A stretch of 64,000 nucleotides of DNA from Dactylonectria macrodidyma (GCA_020744425.1 JAGMUV010000028.1:124001-188000); one strand, 5' to 3'. Positions 33,978-46,000 are shown, counted from the first letter of the stretch. Made by a program: numbers and translations. Notes: a model not told the origin generated them from the letters alone.

Positions 33978-34147
33978 GCACCCGGAGCACTATGAAGCCA
34001 TCTTCGCTTTTAGCAGACACTAATCCCTCTAGATCAAGAGATATAGGGGCTAACTTCGTCATGATGATTAAACCTAGAGTTTGTGAAACAAGTGGAGAGA
34101 CTCGAAATTTAAAAGCAGGTGGTGGATCCGATACGTCAATTTAATCA

Positions 34148-34169
34148 GGGTAATTCAGCCGAAGGCTGA
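34148..34169 (+). repeat. Left asymmetric terminal inverted repeat of Helitron 2
   Basis: It reads GGGTAATTCAGCCGAAGGCT followed by GA. It matches the reverse complement of 40173-40195, except for two or three bases after GGGTA. Confidence 0.65.
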
Positions 34170-34444
34170 CTCTACATCAGTTCTTAAGTTTTCCGAATAT
34201 GAGGGTTTGGTGCAAGATTGGCCAAAAGTTTCTGATTGGTCCAGAATTTGTATTGCCGGTCGCTAAAGAAGGCTGGATTGGTTGGCGGCTCTAGAAAAAG
34301 TGGGTATCCGCCAGCCACCATCTCTCACTGCTTCTTTGTTTACTTCTTTGTTTACCATCGCCAAATTTGCCTGGCGATCTGTTCGTTTGCTTGGCCAAGC
34401 AACCTTTCTTCCATTATCGATCCCGATGCACCGTACGACTGAGG

Positions 34445-37400
34445 ATGGATTCCGAATCTAGGGGTAATATGAGCCCTGGATCTGATTTTGGAGTCCATTG
34501 CCCGTCTTGCAACCAAATAAAACCAGCAAGTGACTTCATTAGCAGGAGGAAATCTGCCAATCAAACTACAACCTGCCTGGAATGCCGGGACCAGCGCAAT
34601 TCCGAGGTAATTGACATCATTGGTATCGTCTATATGCCTCCCTAACCTGATCAAGCGTGCCAGGTCCAAAGGTGCGGTCCTGACGTTGAGGAACCTGGCC
34701 GTCCGTCCTTCCTTAGCTGAGAGATCTGCCCTCAAAAGAACCGACGGAGATGCTAGCCTATCGCCTCCTAATGAGAGATCCGGAACCCAGCCTACATTGC
34801 CAGAGAGGCTACGGCAACTTCGCACGGCAAGGAGGTTATTTGAAGAGCCAATTAGCCAGCCGCAGGTGGTGCTGGGGACGCCAATCCCACCAACCCAACA
34901 AAGCTTACGCAACTTCCGGACTCTTGCTCCCTCACCGACCGTACAGCCAACGACCCATCAAATCACGTCAAATTCTGATCCATCTACTGTCCCAAGCAGC
35001 ACAACTGATGCTGAGCACTCTTACTTGGCTTCTAGGTTCCATAAGGGCGGGAAAGACTCACAAGATGATGCCTCCAAGGCTGAGGCAAAGGCAAGGCAGG
35101 TGGCTATACAGCGCGACCATCGTTCACGGCGCCGTGCAGGGGAGACTGTCTCCCTGACTCCCTCGATATCTCAACTAGGCGCCTTTGCAGTTCCTCAAGA
35201 GCCTAGAGAAGGTATCCCTGGCCGTGATCATCGTCGTTGTGCAGGCTAACCACTGGATTAGCCGACGGTTATGGCGCCTGTCCAGAACGGGACGGGATAA
35301 ATATGGGTGACAAGGGAGAATTCTCTGAATCCGATATTGACGCCGAAGACTACTTCAATTTGCTTCTCTCGCCTGCTCGGCTACGGAGGTATCTCGAGCA
35401 ATTGGGGGTAGAGTGCGATTCTGAACCAGGGGACAAAGACGAGAACGATGAGAATGAGGATGAGTCAGTGGATAAGAGCCCTCTTCCCCGTCGCTCGAGG
35501 CAGCCTTCCGCACAGCCGTCTCATGGTCGTCGTGGTCGTCGTGGTCGTCGTGGCCCTGCCCCTGGTACGGGAGGGCGGCCGAGAAAATCTCAGACGCAAG
35601 CTCAACCTCCACGGCCGCCGCGACGGTATCGGAGTCCAGTGATGATTTCACCTGAACAATCGGCGGTGTTCCACGCACAAGATCCAGTGTGGAATGGGGA
35701 CCTCGACGCTTGCGCCTTGACTGACCGCGATAAGGCCATCCTTCGCGAGTTCTGGACCACGCTTGACAATGACCAGATGCAATACTGCAGTAGATGCCGA
35801 GAGCGCTGGTTCTAGATGAGGATAGACTCGGAGGGCATTTGTGCGCGTTGCTGTCGAAAGGATGAGGAGCGTCGCCCCGACGAGCCGTACTTTTTCTCTG
35901 CGGATAACCAGCTCGATTTTGGCCCTGTACCGACTGAATTGCCCCAGCTCACACCTATCGAAGAGTCCTTGATTGCCCGTGTTCACGTCCACGTGAACAT
36001 TATGCTTGTGCGAGGGCAGCAGTACAAATATCGGGGGCACGTAGTTCACTTTCTCCGTGAGGTTGGTTTGGTGTACGACCAGCTCCCGCTTTTGCCTCAG
36101 GAGTTGAACACTGTGCTACTCCGTCCTGCGAATACGTCGTCCCACGCAATGCTTAGCCGACAGTTTACCCGCCAGTTCCGTGTGCGCCGCCAGCCGGTTG
36201 CCATATGGCTTAACTGCCTCCGGCGCCATCATCCTGGCTATCGATGTATCGTCATCGACGAAGAGCGGCTGAGTCAATTGCCTCAGGACGGCAATGTTCT
36301 GGATGCTATCCCTCGAAGTCAGGTGGAGGCCACAGACGTTGGACCTGAGGATGATCAGGAGGCAGAACCAGACCTAGAGGACGAGGTTGCAGTGCCAGAT
36401 CTTTTGGCCAAAGATACGGAGCTCGATGCCCTCCGGACCATTCTCGCCGAAGGACCGGAAGATGGCCCGGGGCTTCCTCTAAGATCCCAGATTCAAGTGT
36501 AACACGAGCTAGAGCTCCCGAACATACGCCATACGCCGATCAATGAGTTCAACCGGTCGCACGCCCTGCTCTCCTTAGCCTTTCCCTGCCTCTTTCCAGA
36601 CGGTAGAGCGGACTTTATTGAACCTCGGTTACGCTCTATTGATTATAGGGATTACATCGAGCATGCGATGCGCTGGCATGACGGGCGTTTTGCACGCCAC
36701 CCAACCTTCCGCTTCGTTGCCTTCAACACCCTGATGCGGTCACAGGCACGCGCACGGTCCAAATTCTTCGTGAAGCAACATGATGGCATGCATGAGCCGC
36801 TTACACGAGAGCAGCTTATTCAGGCGCTTGAACAGAGCGAGGACCTCGAGGCGCAAGCGTTGATTAACTCGATCACCAGACATGCGGTGTCCATTCGCGG
36901 TACGCGTCCCTTCTGGAACAAGAAGAGGCAGGAACTTGAGGCATATGCCTATAACCTTGACTGTCCCGGAGCATTCATCACGTTTAGCCCGGCAGATTTA
37001 CACTGGCGGAGTCTCTACCAGCACATGCCTCAATATGAAGACTGGTTAGCCGTGACCGAGCCGGAGAGGATGGCTCTGTCGCGCCGCCTATTGCGGCAGA
37101 ACCCTCATATTGCTGCTTTCCACTTCTACCGCCGATACACCCTCTTTCGGGATATCGTGCTAAGTAAGAAGTTCAGCATCACAGATTACTGGGATCGGTA
37201 CGAATGGCAAGGCCGTAGTAGCCCACACAACCACGGCCTGTACTGGATGGATAATTGTCCAGGAGCTGACATGGAGGACGAAGCGGCTCGTGATGTATTT
37301 GCACGCACATGGGGATTCTACGTCACTGCCATTAACCCTGAGCCGAGTAGGACTATGCCTCAGGGTGAGGGTAATCCCCTGAGCGTGGATCCCCTGAGCA

Positions 37401-40138
37401 TAGAGATGACATTCCTGCGGCTCTTACAAATCGTCAACCGTTGCCAGCGCCACAAGTGCAATACCACATACTGCTTGCGCGTGAGGAAGAGAACCGGTGA
37501 TCTGGCGAGGGACATGGAAGGTGCCGCTGCGGATATCGAGGCGGCCAACGTTGCCAATCCAGAGAGGGAGTGTCGTTTTGACTTCCCCCGTGCCTTGCGG
37601 GAGCTGGCCGCAGTGATCAGGAAGGAAGGCAGGTCGTACTATGTCTTTGAGGCGGCCCGAAATGACAGCCTCATGAATAACTTCAATCCTGCGATTATCC
37701 TAGGCTGGCTAGCTAATATTGACATATCTCCTTGCACTAGCTTACAGGCGGTTATTACATATGCTGCGAAGTATTGCAGCAAAGCTGAGAAGAAGACCGA
37801 GTCTTTCTCCCGGCTTGCGGACCAGGTCTTACCTCATACATCGCACGTTCAGCCCCTGTTATCCTTCTCCTCTCGCCTGATGAACAAGCTGATTGCCGAG
37901 AGAGATTACTCGGCGCAGGAGATTTCCCATCTGCTGCTTAACATTCCACTGCAAGAAGGCACCCGTATGGTTGTCACCGTGGACTGCCGTCCGTTAGAGC
38001 GACAGGCACGTTCGTATCGTGTGGACGGAGATGTCAACGAGGCCACCGGCAGCTACAGGAAATATCTAGAGAGAAAGGACCAGCATGAGGATATAACCTA
38101 TCTCGAATACCTGCAATCGTACAATCTTAACACGTGGAGGAGACTCGCTGCTCAAGCGAAGAAGAGAGTCCTGTCTTACTTCCCTCGATATAAGTCTATG
38201 GAGGCCTCTTCCCAGTTTAACGACTTCTGCCGTGTTAAATTGATGATGGTTCATCCACATCGCTCTCCAGAAGAGTTGCTCGTTGTAGGCGGGCAGCGGT
38301 TCGATTCCTTCACGGCTGCGTACATGCACTGCGGACGGCACCACGACACCCATGCGGACGATCATTATGGGGAGCCAGATACGGACGAATTGATGGCAGA
38401 GGAGGATGAATTTGAGCTTGAGATCCATGAGGAGCCCATCGCGGAGGAGGACTGGCATGAACTCGCCCGCATGCTACCTGACCGCCCACTGGAGGAAGAG
38501 GATATCGACATCCTCGGCCGCCGAGACATTGACATCAATTACGATTGGACCCCTCATGTTGGGCGGTATACCGATGATGGCATTCTCAACAGCGACTACT
38601 GGAAGCAACGCAAAGCGGAAAACCCCTGGAATCTCGACGTGGACCATCAGCCCTTAGAAGCTTGCGATTCCCTAAATCGAGATCAGCGCCTAGTGTACGA
38701 CACAGTGATGGGCCACTTCCTGACAGGGGTTCCTTCCCAGTTGTTACTCCATGTAGATAGGGGAGGCGGCACTGGCAAGTCATACCTCATCAACCTGCTC
38801 TCCGCGCACCTTCAAGCCGCGACGGGCGGGAGAGGGACGCCCGTCTGGCGTGCTGCACCCACGGGCGTCGCGGGAAATCAGATTTCGGGCACTACCTTGC
38901 ATTCCCTATTACACCTACCAATTAATAAGGACTTCAAGCCTCTCTCGGCCATTGATAAGGCCCAGCTCCAGAAGAAGCTTAAAGATATCAAGTATCTGAT
39001 CATTGACGAGAAGAGCATGCTAGGACTGCGTCAGCTATCTTGGATCGATGACCGTCTCCGCGAGGCGTTCCCGAATAAGAACGAAGAGTTCTTTAGCGGC
39101 CTGAACATCCTCTTAGTTGGTGACTTCTTTCAGCTTCCCCCTGTACTACAGAAGCCGCTTTATTATGACAAAGAGGTTCAGGGAGTAGAGATTAAGGGCA
39201 GAAACGCATATAGGCGATTCGATAAATCGGTCTTCTTGAAAGTTATCCAGCGGCAGCGTGGCGACGATCAGGAGGCATTCCGCCTAGCTCTCGGGGAATT
39301 GCGGTTACTTTAACTATCTGTAGAGTCCTGGAAGCTCCTTTCCAGCCGCGTACAGGCAAAACTAGACGATCAAGAGGTCACAAGGTTTATCAACGCCTTA
39401 CGAGTATACGCCACTAAAGATAGGGTGAACGAATATAACCACTATCACCTCGACCGCCTCAGCCGGCCAGTCATCCGGGTCATGGCTAAGAACGTCGGCC
39501 CCGGCGCGGCTGCTGCGCCTGATGACAAGGCGGGCAACCTTGCGAAGCAGATCCCCATATGCATTAGCTCCCGTCTGATGCTGACGTCCAACCTTTGGCA
39601 GCCAGTTGGCCTCTGCAATGGCGCTCGCGGCACAGTTTACGATATCGGCTGGGCACCTGGGGCCGACCCCATCCAAGACCCTCCCTGTGTTATCATGATG
39701 GAGTTTGATAAATACAGCGGACCGGTATTCCTGACCACCGCTGATGGCAGGAAGATTGTCCCGATTCTCCCAGTGGAGAGGGACTTCCTCATCGGGGCCA
39801 CTCTCTGCGCTCGCACCCAGTTTCCCCTGATCGTATGCTACGCAATTACTGTGCACAAGTCACAAAGCATCACCGAAGACATGATAGTTACAGATCTGTC
39901 CTGCCGGGACTTTCAGACTGGTTTAAGCTACGTGGCTGTCTCTCGCGTGAAAATACTCGAGGGTCTGATGTTGGATGCACTATTTGATCGTAATCACCTG
40001 GTCTACGGGTCTCCTCCGGATGGCATGAAGATGAAGATGAGGGATCAGGAGCTTCGGAAACGACAGGTGCTCACACGGAATCCGTACATGTTACATAATA
40101 CCAATAATGGCCATGGCAATGGATTAGTACGTAGATAA
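34445..40138 (+). pseudogene. Helitron 2 Rep-helicase transposase with three in-frame stops
   Basis: The frame starts at ATG 34445 with an N-terminal finger (CPSCNQIKPASDF ... CLECRDQ). At least one intron lies between about 34606 and 35260. From 35237 to 40138 the frame never shifts; only three stops break it: TAG 35813, TAA 36500 and TAA 39311. Each is one C-to-T change from a Gln codon. Landmarks are GICARCCRKD, the Helitron-like N domain, the HUH motif SPHNHGLYW (His codons at 37226 and 37232), the Tyr motif TYAAKYCSKAE, helicase Walker A GGGTGKSYLI (about 38765-38790), IIDEKSMLG, VGDFFQLPPVLQKP and the late motifs VHKSQSI and YVAVSRVKIL. It is much better preserved than Helitron 1 and belongs to a different lineage. 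Confidence 0.85.
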
Positions 40139-40172
40139 TGTAGTAGTAAATAGCTTCCTGGTCCGCGGACAC

Positions 40173-40195
40173 GCAGCCTTCGGCTGAGGCTACCC
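40173..40195 (-). repeat. Right (subterminal) inverted repeat of Helitron 2
   Basis: On the plus strand it contains GCAGCCTTCGGCTGAGGCTA. It is complementary to the left end at 34148-34169. Confidence 0.65.
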
Positions 40196-40229
40196 CATGC
40201 ACCCCATCGCCGCTCCAATGTGCATGGGG
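40193..40229 (+). repeat. 3' hairpin of Helitron 2
   Basis: A perfect 10-bp stem, CCCCATGCAC (40193-40202) with GTGCATGGGG (40220-40229), around a 17-nt loop. A stem-loop just before the 3' end is the usual Helitron terminator of transposition. Confidence 0.8.
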
Positions 40230-40239
40230 TGACGTAGTA

Positions 40240-40305
40240 TTTTAGAAAGGCTGGTTATAATACAAGGACCTATCAGGCTGTAATTAAGACCTCTAAAGAT
40301 AAGGA
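40240..40305 (+). repeat. Remnant of the 3' end of a Fot transposase
   Basis: It encodes a decayed match (RKAGYNTRTYQAVIKTS) to the CCHC end of Fot copy A at about 10072-10130. It lies between the Helitron 2 end and the left TIR of Fot copy B. It shows that a plus-strand Fot element once stood here before later insertions. Confidence 0.65.
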
Positions 40306-40404
40306 TAACGTATATAATAAGCGAGTGAGACAAATAAGCGAGCGTGATAAAAATTCTAACCTCTAAGATTCAAACTTTAATAAAACTATAACAATACTAT
40401 TAAT

Positions 40405-40978
40405 GCGAGCGTGGCGGGACAGGGGTCAGATAGGGTATGGGGCCTAGAGATTCAACTCTCTAGGTCCTGGGAATTTTCTAAGTTTTTTAGAAGGAATCTT
40501 CATCATCAAGGACGTCGGCTTCAACAGCTGGGGAGGTAGAGAAGCCTCTCAGTTGCGGAAGTCAATGGGACTGTTGTTTTCTAGACTGTATGACTATCAA
40601 ATTCATTGCGGATTTCCTGCTTTTCTTCAGACCTCTTTTAATCTGGCCGAATACGCCCTTTTCCTGCGAGCCGACCGACCGTGTCCGCGGTCTTCCACCC
40701 AAGCCCGGATCTGCCGCTGCAACCTTCATCTTTTCGAGCCTTGCCACAATCCGCAGCGGCGATTCAACCGGATAGAGTGTCTAATTAGACGCTTCCCTAG
40801 CTATCTTGAAGAGACCGGTCCGTCATCTTCACCTGCGGTGGTGCTGGAAGCAGCCGCTGCCGACCTCTGCTGGAGGCGGCGAGACGGCGTCTGTCGCAAT
40901 TGGCTCCAGCGGTCCCGGAAAGATAGCTAGCCATTTGGGTGTGGTTTCTTCCTCGTCCGCCAAGGTTGTTTCACTATC
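40405..40978. other. Foreign insertion of about 575 bp in Fot copy B
   Basis: Compared with copies A and C, the 3' non-coding part of copy B is split here, after TAACAATACTATTAA and before TCAATTAAAACTAATC. The insert is GC-richer than its surroundings. It is open on the minus strand for about 60 codons (VARLEKMKVAAADPGLGGRP..., basic C-terminus). I recognise no family. It may be a captured host fragment. Confidence 0.5.
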
Positions 40979-40990
40979 AATCAATTAAAA

Positions 40991-42647
40991 CTAATCACTA
41001 TACTCTTTCTCAGAGGTCTTAATTATAATCTGACAGGTTCTTGTATTATGACTAGCCTTTCTATATATTCTATAGCGCCTTTCCCTTAGCAGCGCTGACC
41101 TCCTTTAACTACCACTTCTTAACGATTCAGCTACTACTTGCGCATTAACGTCTCTCTAATCTATCTTATCCCTTCCCTTATTTAGAGTTATCTTTCCTCC
41201 TTTACTTAGGTGGGTTTTTTTTAGCTCTGCGCTGCTTACTAAGAGTCTTATTCGCTTATTAAAGAATCTGGACCTTAGCTTTTAATAGGGCATTTTGATG
41301 CATTATTGCCTTTATTCCCTTTGAAAGTGACTTAAGCGCCTCGAGAATTGATGTTAGAGAGCTGCTCTAATGCCTTCTTATTCGTCTTTCGAGATATTCA
41401 GACTAAGAGCTAGCCTTAAGCATGGTCTTTGGGGTCTTTAAGACCCAAGGGTTGGGGAGGCTGACATCCTCTTCGGCCGGTGTGGGAGTCCGTAGCTATA
41501 TATCAAGCTTTGATATAACATTTTCTGGGTCTAAAGGAGCAAGTCCAGCCCCTTGAAAACCCCCTTTAATATTGCTCGCCGTTATGGCGGCTTAGTGGGC
41601 GGCATAAAAGGCTGGGAAGAACTCAGTCTTTAAAACGTGGGTTATAGAGCATCTGATCAACTGCTTAATTTCTTAACCGTAGGCTTTTTTAAGCGGCCTA
41701 AAGCACCTAATATCAAGAGGCTGAAGTAAATAAGACGAATGAGGCGGTATATAAAGCGTAATAATGTCATTCTATTCATAATATTTCTTAAAGTCGACTG
41801 AGTGGTGACTTTCATGCCCGTTAAGGATCAGAAGACGATAGCGACCGGTCAATCGATTCCTCATATGCTGGTCAAAGTGCTTAAGCCACTGAAGACCCGT
41901 CTCATTGTCAGTCCAGCCATTTGGAGTTATTACAATAGCCCAATCGCCCGGGAGGTTGCTTTCCCAGTACTAGCTAGCGAGGTGATATTGGCCTGCAACC
42001 ACGATGAACGGCTGGATCGCCCAGCCTTCCGCATTAATCGCCTGAATGACTGTAACCCATTCCCGGTTTCCAGGCTAGACTGATTTCGGGTTTCCACGTC
42101 TATCTACGCCTGTGACGACCATTCCACTTGCGATTATGCCCATTATAAAGCCAGTCTTATTAAAGTTATAAATATTAGCTAGGTCGATACCATATTTCGC
42201 GATTGTGTTCTCCACGAGCCTAAACTAATTACGAATAATGGTTGGATCTTCGCATTTGGCCCTCTGATAGTCGTATTTACGAAAAAAACGCGTCTTAAGC
42301 TCTTAGTGTCGCCTGACGAAGTTAGAAGCCCAGCGCTTGCCGACAGGTGACGCGTCGCGGTCAGCGAGCAATCGGTTGGCCATTTCTTCAACACCACGCA
42401 GTCGCGGGGGAAACCCTCGCGAATCTAGGTCGAGAATGAATTGAACAATGATCTGTTCCTCTAGATCAGATAGCTTGCGTGACTTAGGGATAATATCGCG
42501 TCGAGACTGCATGCCTTTCTGGCGGCGCCCTAGCTTTTTATTGCAGACATAGTAGATTGATGCAGCGCGTCGGATGCTTAATGATGGGTTATTTTAAAGG
42601 GCTTGAAGGGCAAGAAGGATGTTTCCCTCTTTATTAAATTGAGACAT
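40991..42647 (-). pseudogene. Fot/pogo DDE transposase of copy B, decayed
   Basis: It starts at ATG 42647 (MSQFNKEGNILLALQALQN). The first 115 codons are open, including the psq-like and CENP-B-like helix-turn-helix domains (DLEEQIIVQFILDLDSRGFPPRLRG). Downstream, stops and substitutions are frequent, but the DDE regions and the C-terminal knuckle can still be followed on the minus strand to a stop at 40991. The length of 1657 nt against 1656 in copy A suggests a single 1-bp indel. Confidence 0.8.
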
Positions 42648-42756
42648 GTTTGGTGGTCGTAAATTAATTAATCAAATGGAAGAAAGAGAGATTAGGAGAT
42701 TTTTAGGACATTCGCTTGACTGGGACATTCGCTTATTATCATGTACGTTAGTGGGA

Positions 42757-43060
42757 TTAATGATCAGAACGACAAATACTCACCAAATCCTCACCAAATC
42801 CAGCCATGATACCACCCTCATCAACATTAACAGTATTCTCAGGCTTGATCCAGCCATACTCGCTCTCCCGGGTATCAAAGTACCAATTGACGGCCATTGG
42901 GGTAAAAGAATTGAATCTCGACGCCTCCTGACGTTTTACTACCTTCGACTTGATCTTTGGATGACGTTTCATGAACCTGGCTAGCCAGTGTACACCGATA
43001 GGCCTTTCCCGGCCTTGTTGCCTTATTGTGACGGGACAAGAGCACGAACGAGGTCTGTTG
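42757..43060 (-). pseudogene. Fragment of a second pogo/Tc1-type transposase
   Basis: The minus strand encodes GVHWLARFMKRHPKIKSKVV followed by a decayed stretch ending in PENTVNVDEGGIMAGFGEDLV. This is the CENP-B helix-turn-helix to first DDE-Asp segment of another pogo-family transposase. It is not closely related to the three Fot copies (FDETGFMMG in those). Both ends are missing. It lies between Fot copy B and the 3' end of the NLR gene. Confidence 0.65.
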
Positions 43061-43086
43061 AAATGGGAAGATTCAGGTTCCTTAAT

Positions 43087-46000
43087 TCATTCAAAATATG
43101 CAGTAGGAGAACTCCTGTTTATGTACAAGCACCACCTCCGTGGAATGTTCCACCTTGTTCCACACCTTGCCACCGACTTGGTCGTCTCACAATTGTGATC
43201 TCCAACAGCGCCCTTCTCAAGCAGCAGCTTGACGATGTCCTCATGCCCATTCTCAGCGGCCCACCATAGCGGCGTGAGACCATCTTCGCTATCTTTCGCC
43301 TCAACGTCAGCGCCCTTCTCAAGCAGCAGCTTGACGATGTCCTCATGCCCATTCTCAGCGGCCCACCATAGCGGCGTCGGACCATATTCATCTTTCGCCT
43401 CGACGTCGGCGCCCTTCTCGAGCAGCAGCTTGACGATGGCCTCGCGCCCATTCCGGGCGGCCCACGATAGCGGCGTCTGACCATATTTGCTGTCTTTCGC
43501 CTCGACGTCAGCGCCCTTCTCAAGCAGCAGCTTGACGATGTCCTCATGCCCATTCTCAGCGGCCCACGATAGCGGCGTCTGACCATCTTCGCTGTCTTTC
43601 GCCTCAACGTCGGCGCCCTTCTCGAGCAGCAGCTTGACGACGGCCTCGTACCCATAACGGGCGACCCACGTTAGCGGCGTCTGACCATCTTTGTCTTTCG
43701 CCTCGACGTCGGCGCCCTTTTCGAGCAGAAGCTCGACGATGGCCTCGTCCCCCCTCGCGGCGGCCTGCCATAGCGGCGTCTGATCACCTCGACCCTTGGA
43801 CTCGACGTCAGCGCCCTTTTCAAGGAGCAGCTTGACGACGGCCTTATGCCCCCTCGCGGCGGCCCGCCATAGCGGCGTCCAACCATATATGTCCTTCGAC
43901 TCGATATCAGCGCTCTTGTCGAGCAACAGCTTGACGATGGCTTCGTGCCCCCTCTCGGCGGCCCGCGATAGCGGCGTCCGACCACCCAGGCCATAGGACT
44001 CGATGTCGGCGCGCTTCTCGAGCAGCAGCTTGACGATGGCCTCGTGCCCATTACGGGTGGCCCACGATAGCGGCGTCTGACCATCTACGCCCTTGGACTC
44101 GACGTCGGCGCTCTTCTCGAGGAGCAGCTTGACGATGGCCTCGTCCCCCCTCGCGGCGGCCAGCCATAGCGGCGTCTGACCATATAGGTCCTGGGACTCG
44201 ATGTCGGCGCCCTTCTCGAGCAGCAGCTTGACGATGGCCTCGTGCCCATGACCGGTGGCCTGCGATAGCGGCGTCGGACCATACCCTCTGTCTTTCGCCT
44301 CGACGTCGGCGCCCCCCTCAAGCAGCAGCTTGACGATGGCCTCGTGCCCATGACCGGCGGCCCGCGATAGCGGCGTCGGACCATACCCGCTGTCTTTCGC
44401 CTCGACGTCGGCGCCCTTCTCGAGCAGCAGCTTGACGACGGCCTCGTGCCCGTTCTCGGCGGCCCACGATACCGGCTTCTGACCATATTTGCTGTCTTTC
44501 GCCTCGACGTCAGCGCCCTTCTCAAGCAGCAGCTTGACGATGTCCTCATGCCCATTCACGGCGGCCCACAATAATGGCGTCCGACCATGCCCGCTGTCTT
44601 TCGCCTCAATCTTGGCGCCCTTTTCGAGAAGTAGCTTGACAACGGCACGATGGCCATAGTACGACGCTAGCATGAGATCCGTAAAATACTCGGTAGTCCT
44701 CGTATGTGCAGTCTTCCAATAAATTCTAAACCATACCGAGTAGCTGTTTGAATTCGGATTACAAATCCTCAGAGCAAAAGGTATAATGGTGGCGTCATCG
44801 ATGATACCAGCCTCGCGGAAGTGGGCGCCCCAAGTTTGGGCCGAGTAATCTAAGAAGGCGTGTCTATCGAAAGAGTGGCCGGCTTCTCCATTCGCATCTG
44901 TTAGTAGACTAACGTTGGAGTTGAAGAAGTTCAGATAGAGCACGCAGAGTTTCGAAAGAACGGCGTGTGCGTCTTGGGTAGTGATGGAGTGATGCCAGTG
45001 CAGCTCTGACGAAACAGTTGTGGGCGATGCCGAATCTGCGAGGAGAAACTCGCGAGCTGTTTGGTGAAGGAAATAAATACTGCCTTGATGGATTGAGACA
45101 AACAATCCACACCAAGATCTAAGACGCATCTTGAAGGCCTCATCATCCTCCAAGTCGAGGTCGTAAATAGACTGTGATGTGTAGTCTATATTCACGGCAA
45201 CGTTCATTTCCGAGACGGTTAGCGGCCGGTTCGCTGCTAAGATAATGCTCAAGGCTTTCCGAACCATCGGATCTTCCTTAGTCTTATTAAGAATTTGCTC
45301 ATATGCCTCATTAATACTCCTCGGAAGTGTTGTAATAGTGGACTCAACCCCATTTAGTGTCTTTTTAAAGTCTTCTTTCTCCAAGTAGTCAAACACAAGG
45401 TATACCCAGAGATAAGTGCGATGGGTAGTCCCCTGTAGTCTTTTCTCCAGGTGGCTCTTGATTTGGGACGAGAGGCCCTTCTTCACTGACAGCTGATTGA
45501 CCCGGCACTTAATGACGTGATTCACCTCCCGACTGATCGTTTCTGACTCTTCCTCTCCTGGTATCCGGATATTTGGAAAAGCGTCTAACAGGCCGCCGCG
45601 GAATTTGGACACGATCTGGTCATACGGGCGGCACGTTAGAAGATACTTCAACTTGCCATGGCGCAAATGGTCGCTGCGGAATTGGCTCTCCACATTCCGC
45701 ATCAGGTCCTCAAACTCTAATTCGGCACATTCATCCAGGGCATCGAGGACCATGATTACAGGTCCTGCCTCGGGATCTTTTATAGCGTTTCGTAGAACCT
45801 TCCAGAGCGATTCTGTAGAGTGAATCAAATCTTGCCCATCCTTGAGAAATTGTGGCATGGCATGTTCGATCAGAGACGGCTTCTGAGAGAAGAGCTGGTG
45901 AAGCAGTGCGCAAAGTGCTTGCCGGACGGTGTTCTGGTCTTGGTCTTTGAAGAAGAAGTAGCAGATGGTTGTCGATCGTGGCAGGCCGTGGTCGATCAAG

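Larger units (their letters stand above)
28255..34140 (-). mobile_element. Helitron 1 (rolling-circle transposon), decayed
   Basis: On the minus strand there is a Cys-rich N-terminal region, a HUH replication-initiator (Rep) region and a Pif1-like helicase, in the order of a Helitron transposase. The coding region is in many pieces: some joints are plausible introns, others are frameshifts. Ends were not identified. The right end must lie between 33977 and Helitron 2 at about 34146. The left end lies near or beyond 28255. Confidence 0.8.
34146..40240 (+). mobile_element. Helitron 2 with asymmetric terminal inverted repeats
   Basis: The plus-strand Rep-helicase is flanked by an imperfect inverted repeat: 34148-34169 on the left and 40173-40195 on the right, sharing GGGTA ... 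TCAGCCGAAGGCTG. The right copy is followed by a perfect 10-bp hairpin (40193-40202 with 40220-40229), and the element appears to end about 10 bp later. A terminal repeat on the left, a subterminal one on the right and a 3' hairpin form the layout described for Helitron2/Helentron elements. End points are inferred to within about 10 bp. Confidence 0.7.
40306..42750 (-). mobile_element. Fot1/pogo-type DNA transposon, copy B
   Basis: TAACGTA...AATAAGC termini lie at 40306 and 42750, with TA on both sides. Each end carries two 17-bp iterons: left at 40319-40335 and 40336-40352; right, on the minus strand, AAGCGAATGTCC repeated at 17-bp spacing. The left and right iterons differ in part. The element is 2445 bp, about 580 bp longer than copies A and C, because of a foreign insertion at about 40405-40978 between the left TIR and the transposase end. 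Confidence 0.8.

Noticed and set aside
43119..44555. Long alternative frames rich in Ser and Arg across the ankyrin region
   Set aside because: They are shadow frames of the near-identical ankyrin-coding repeats.
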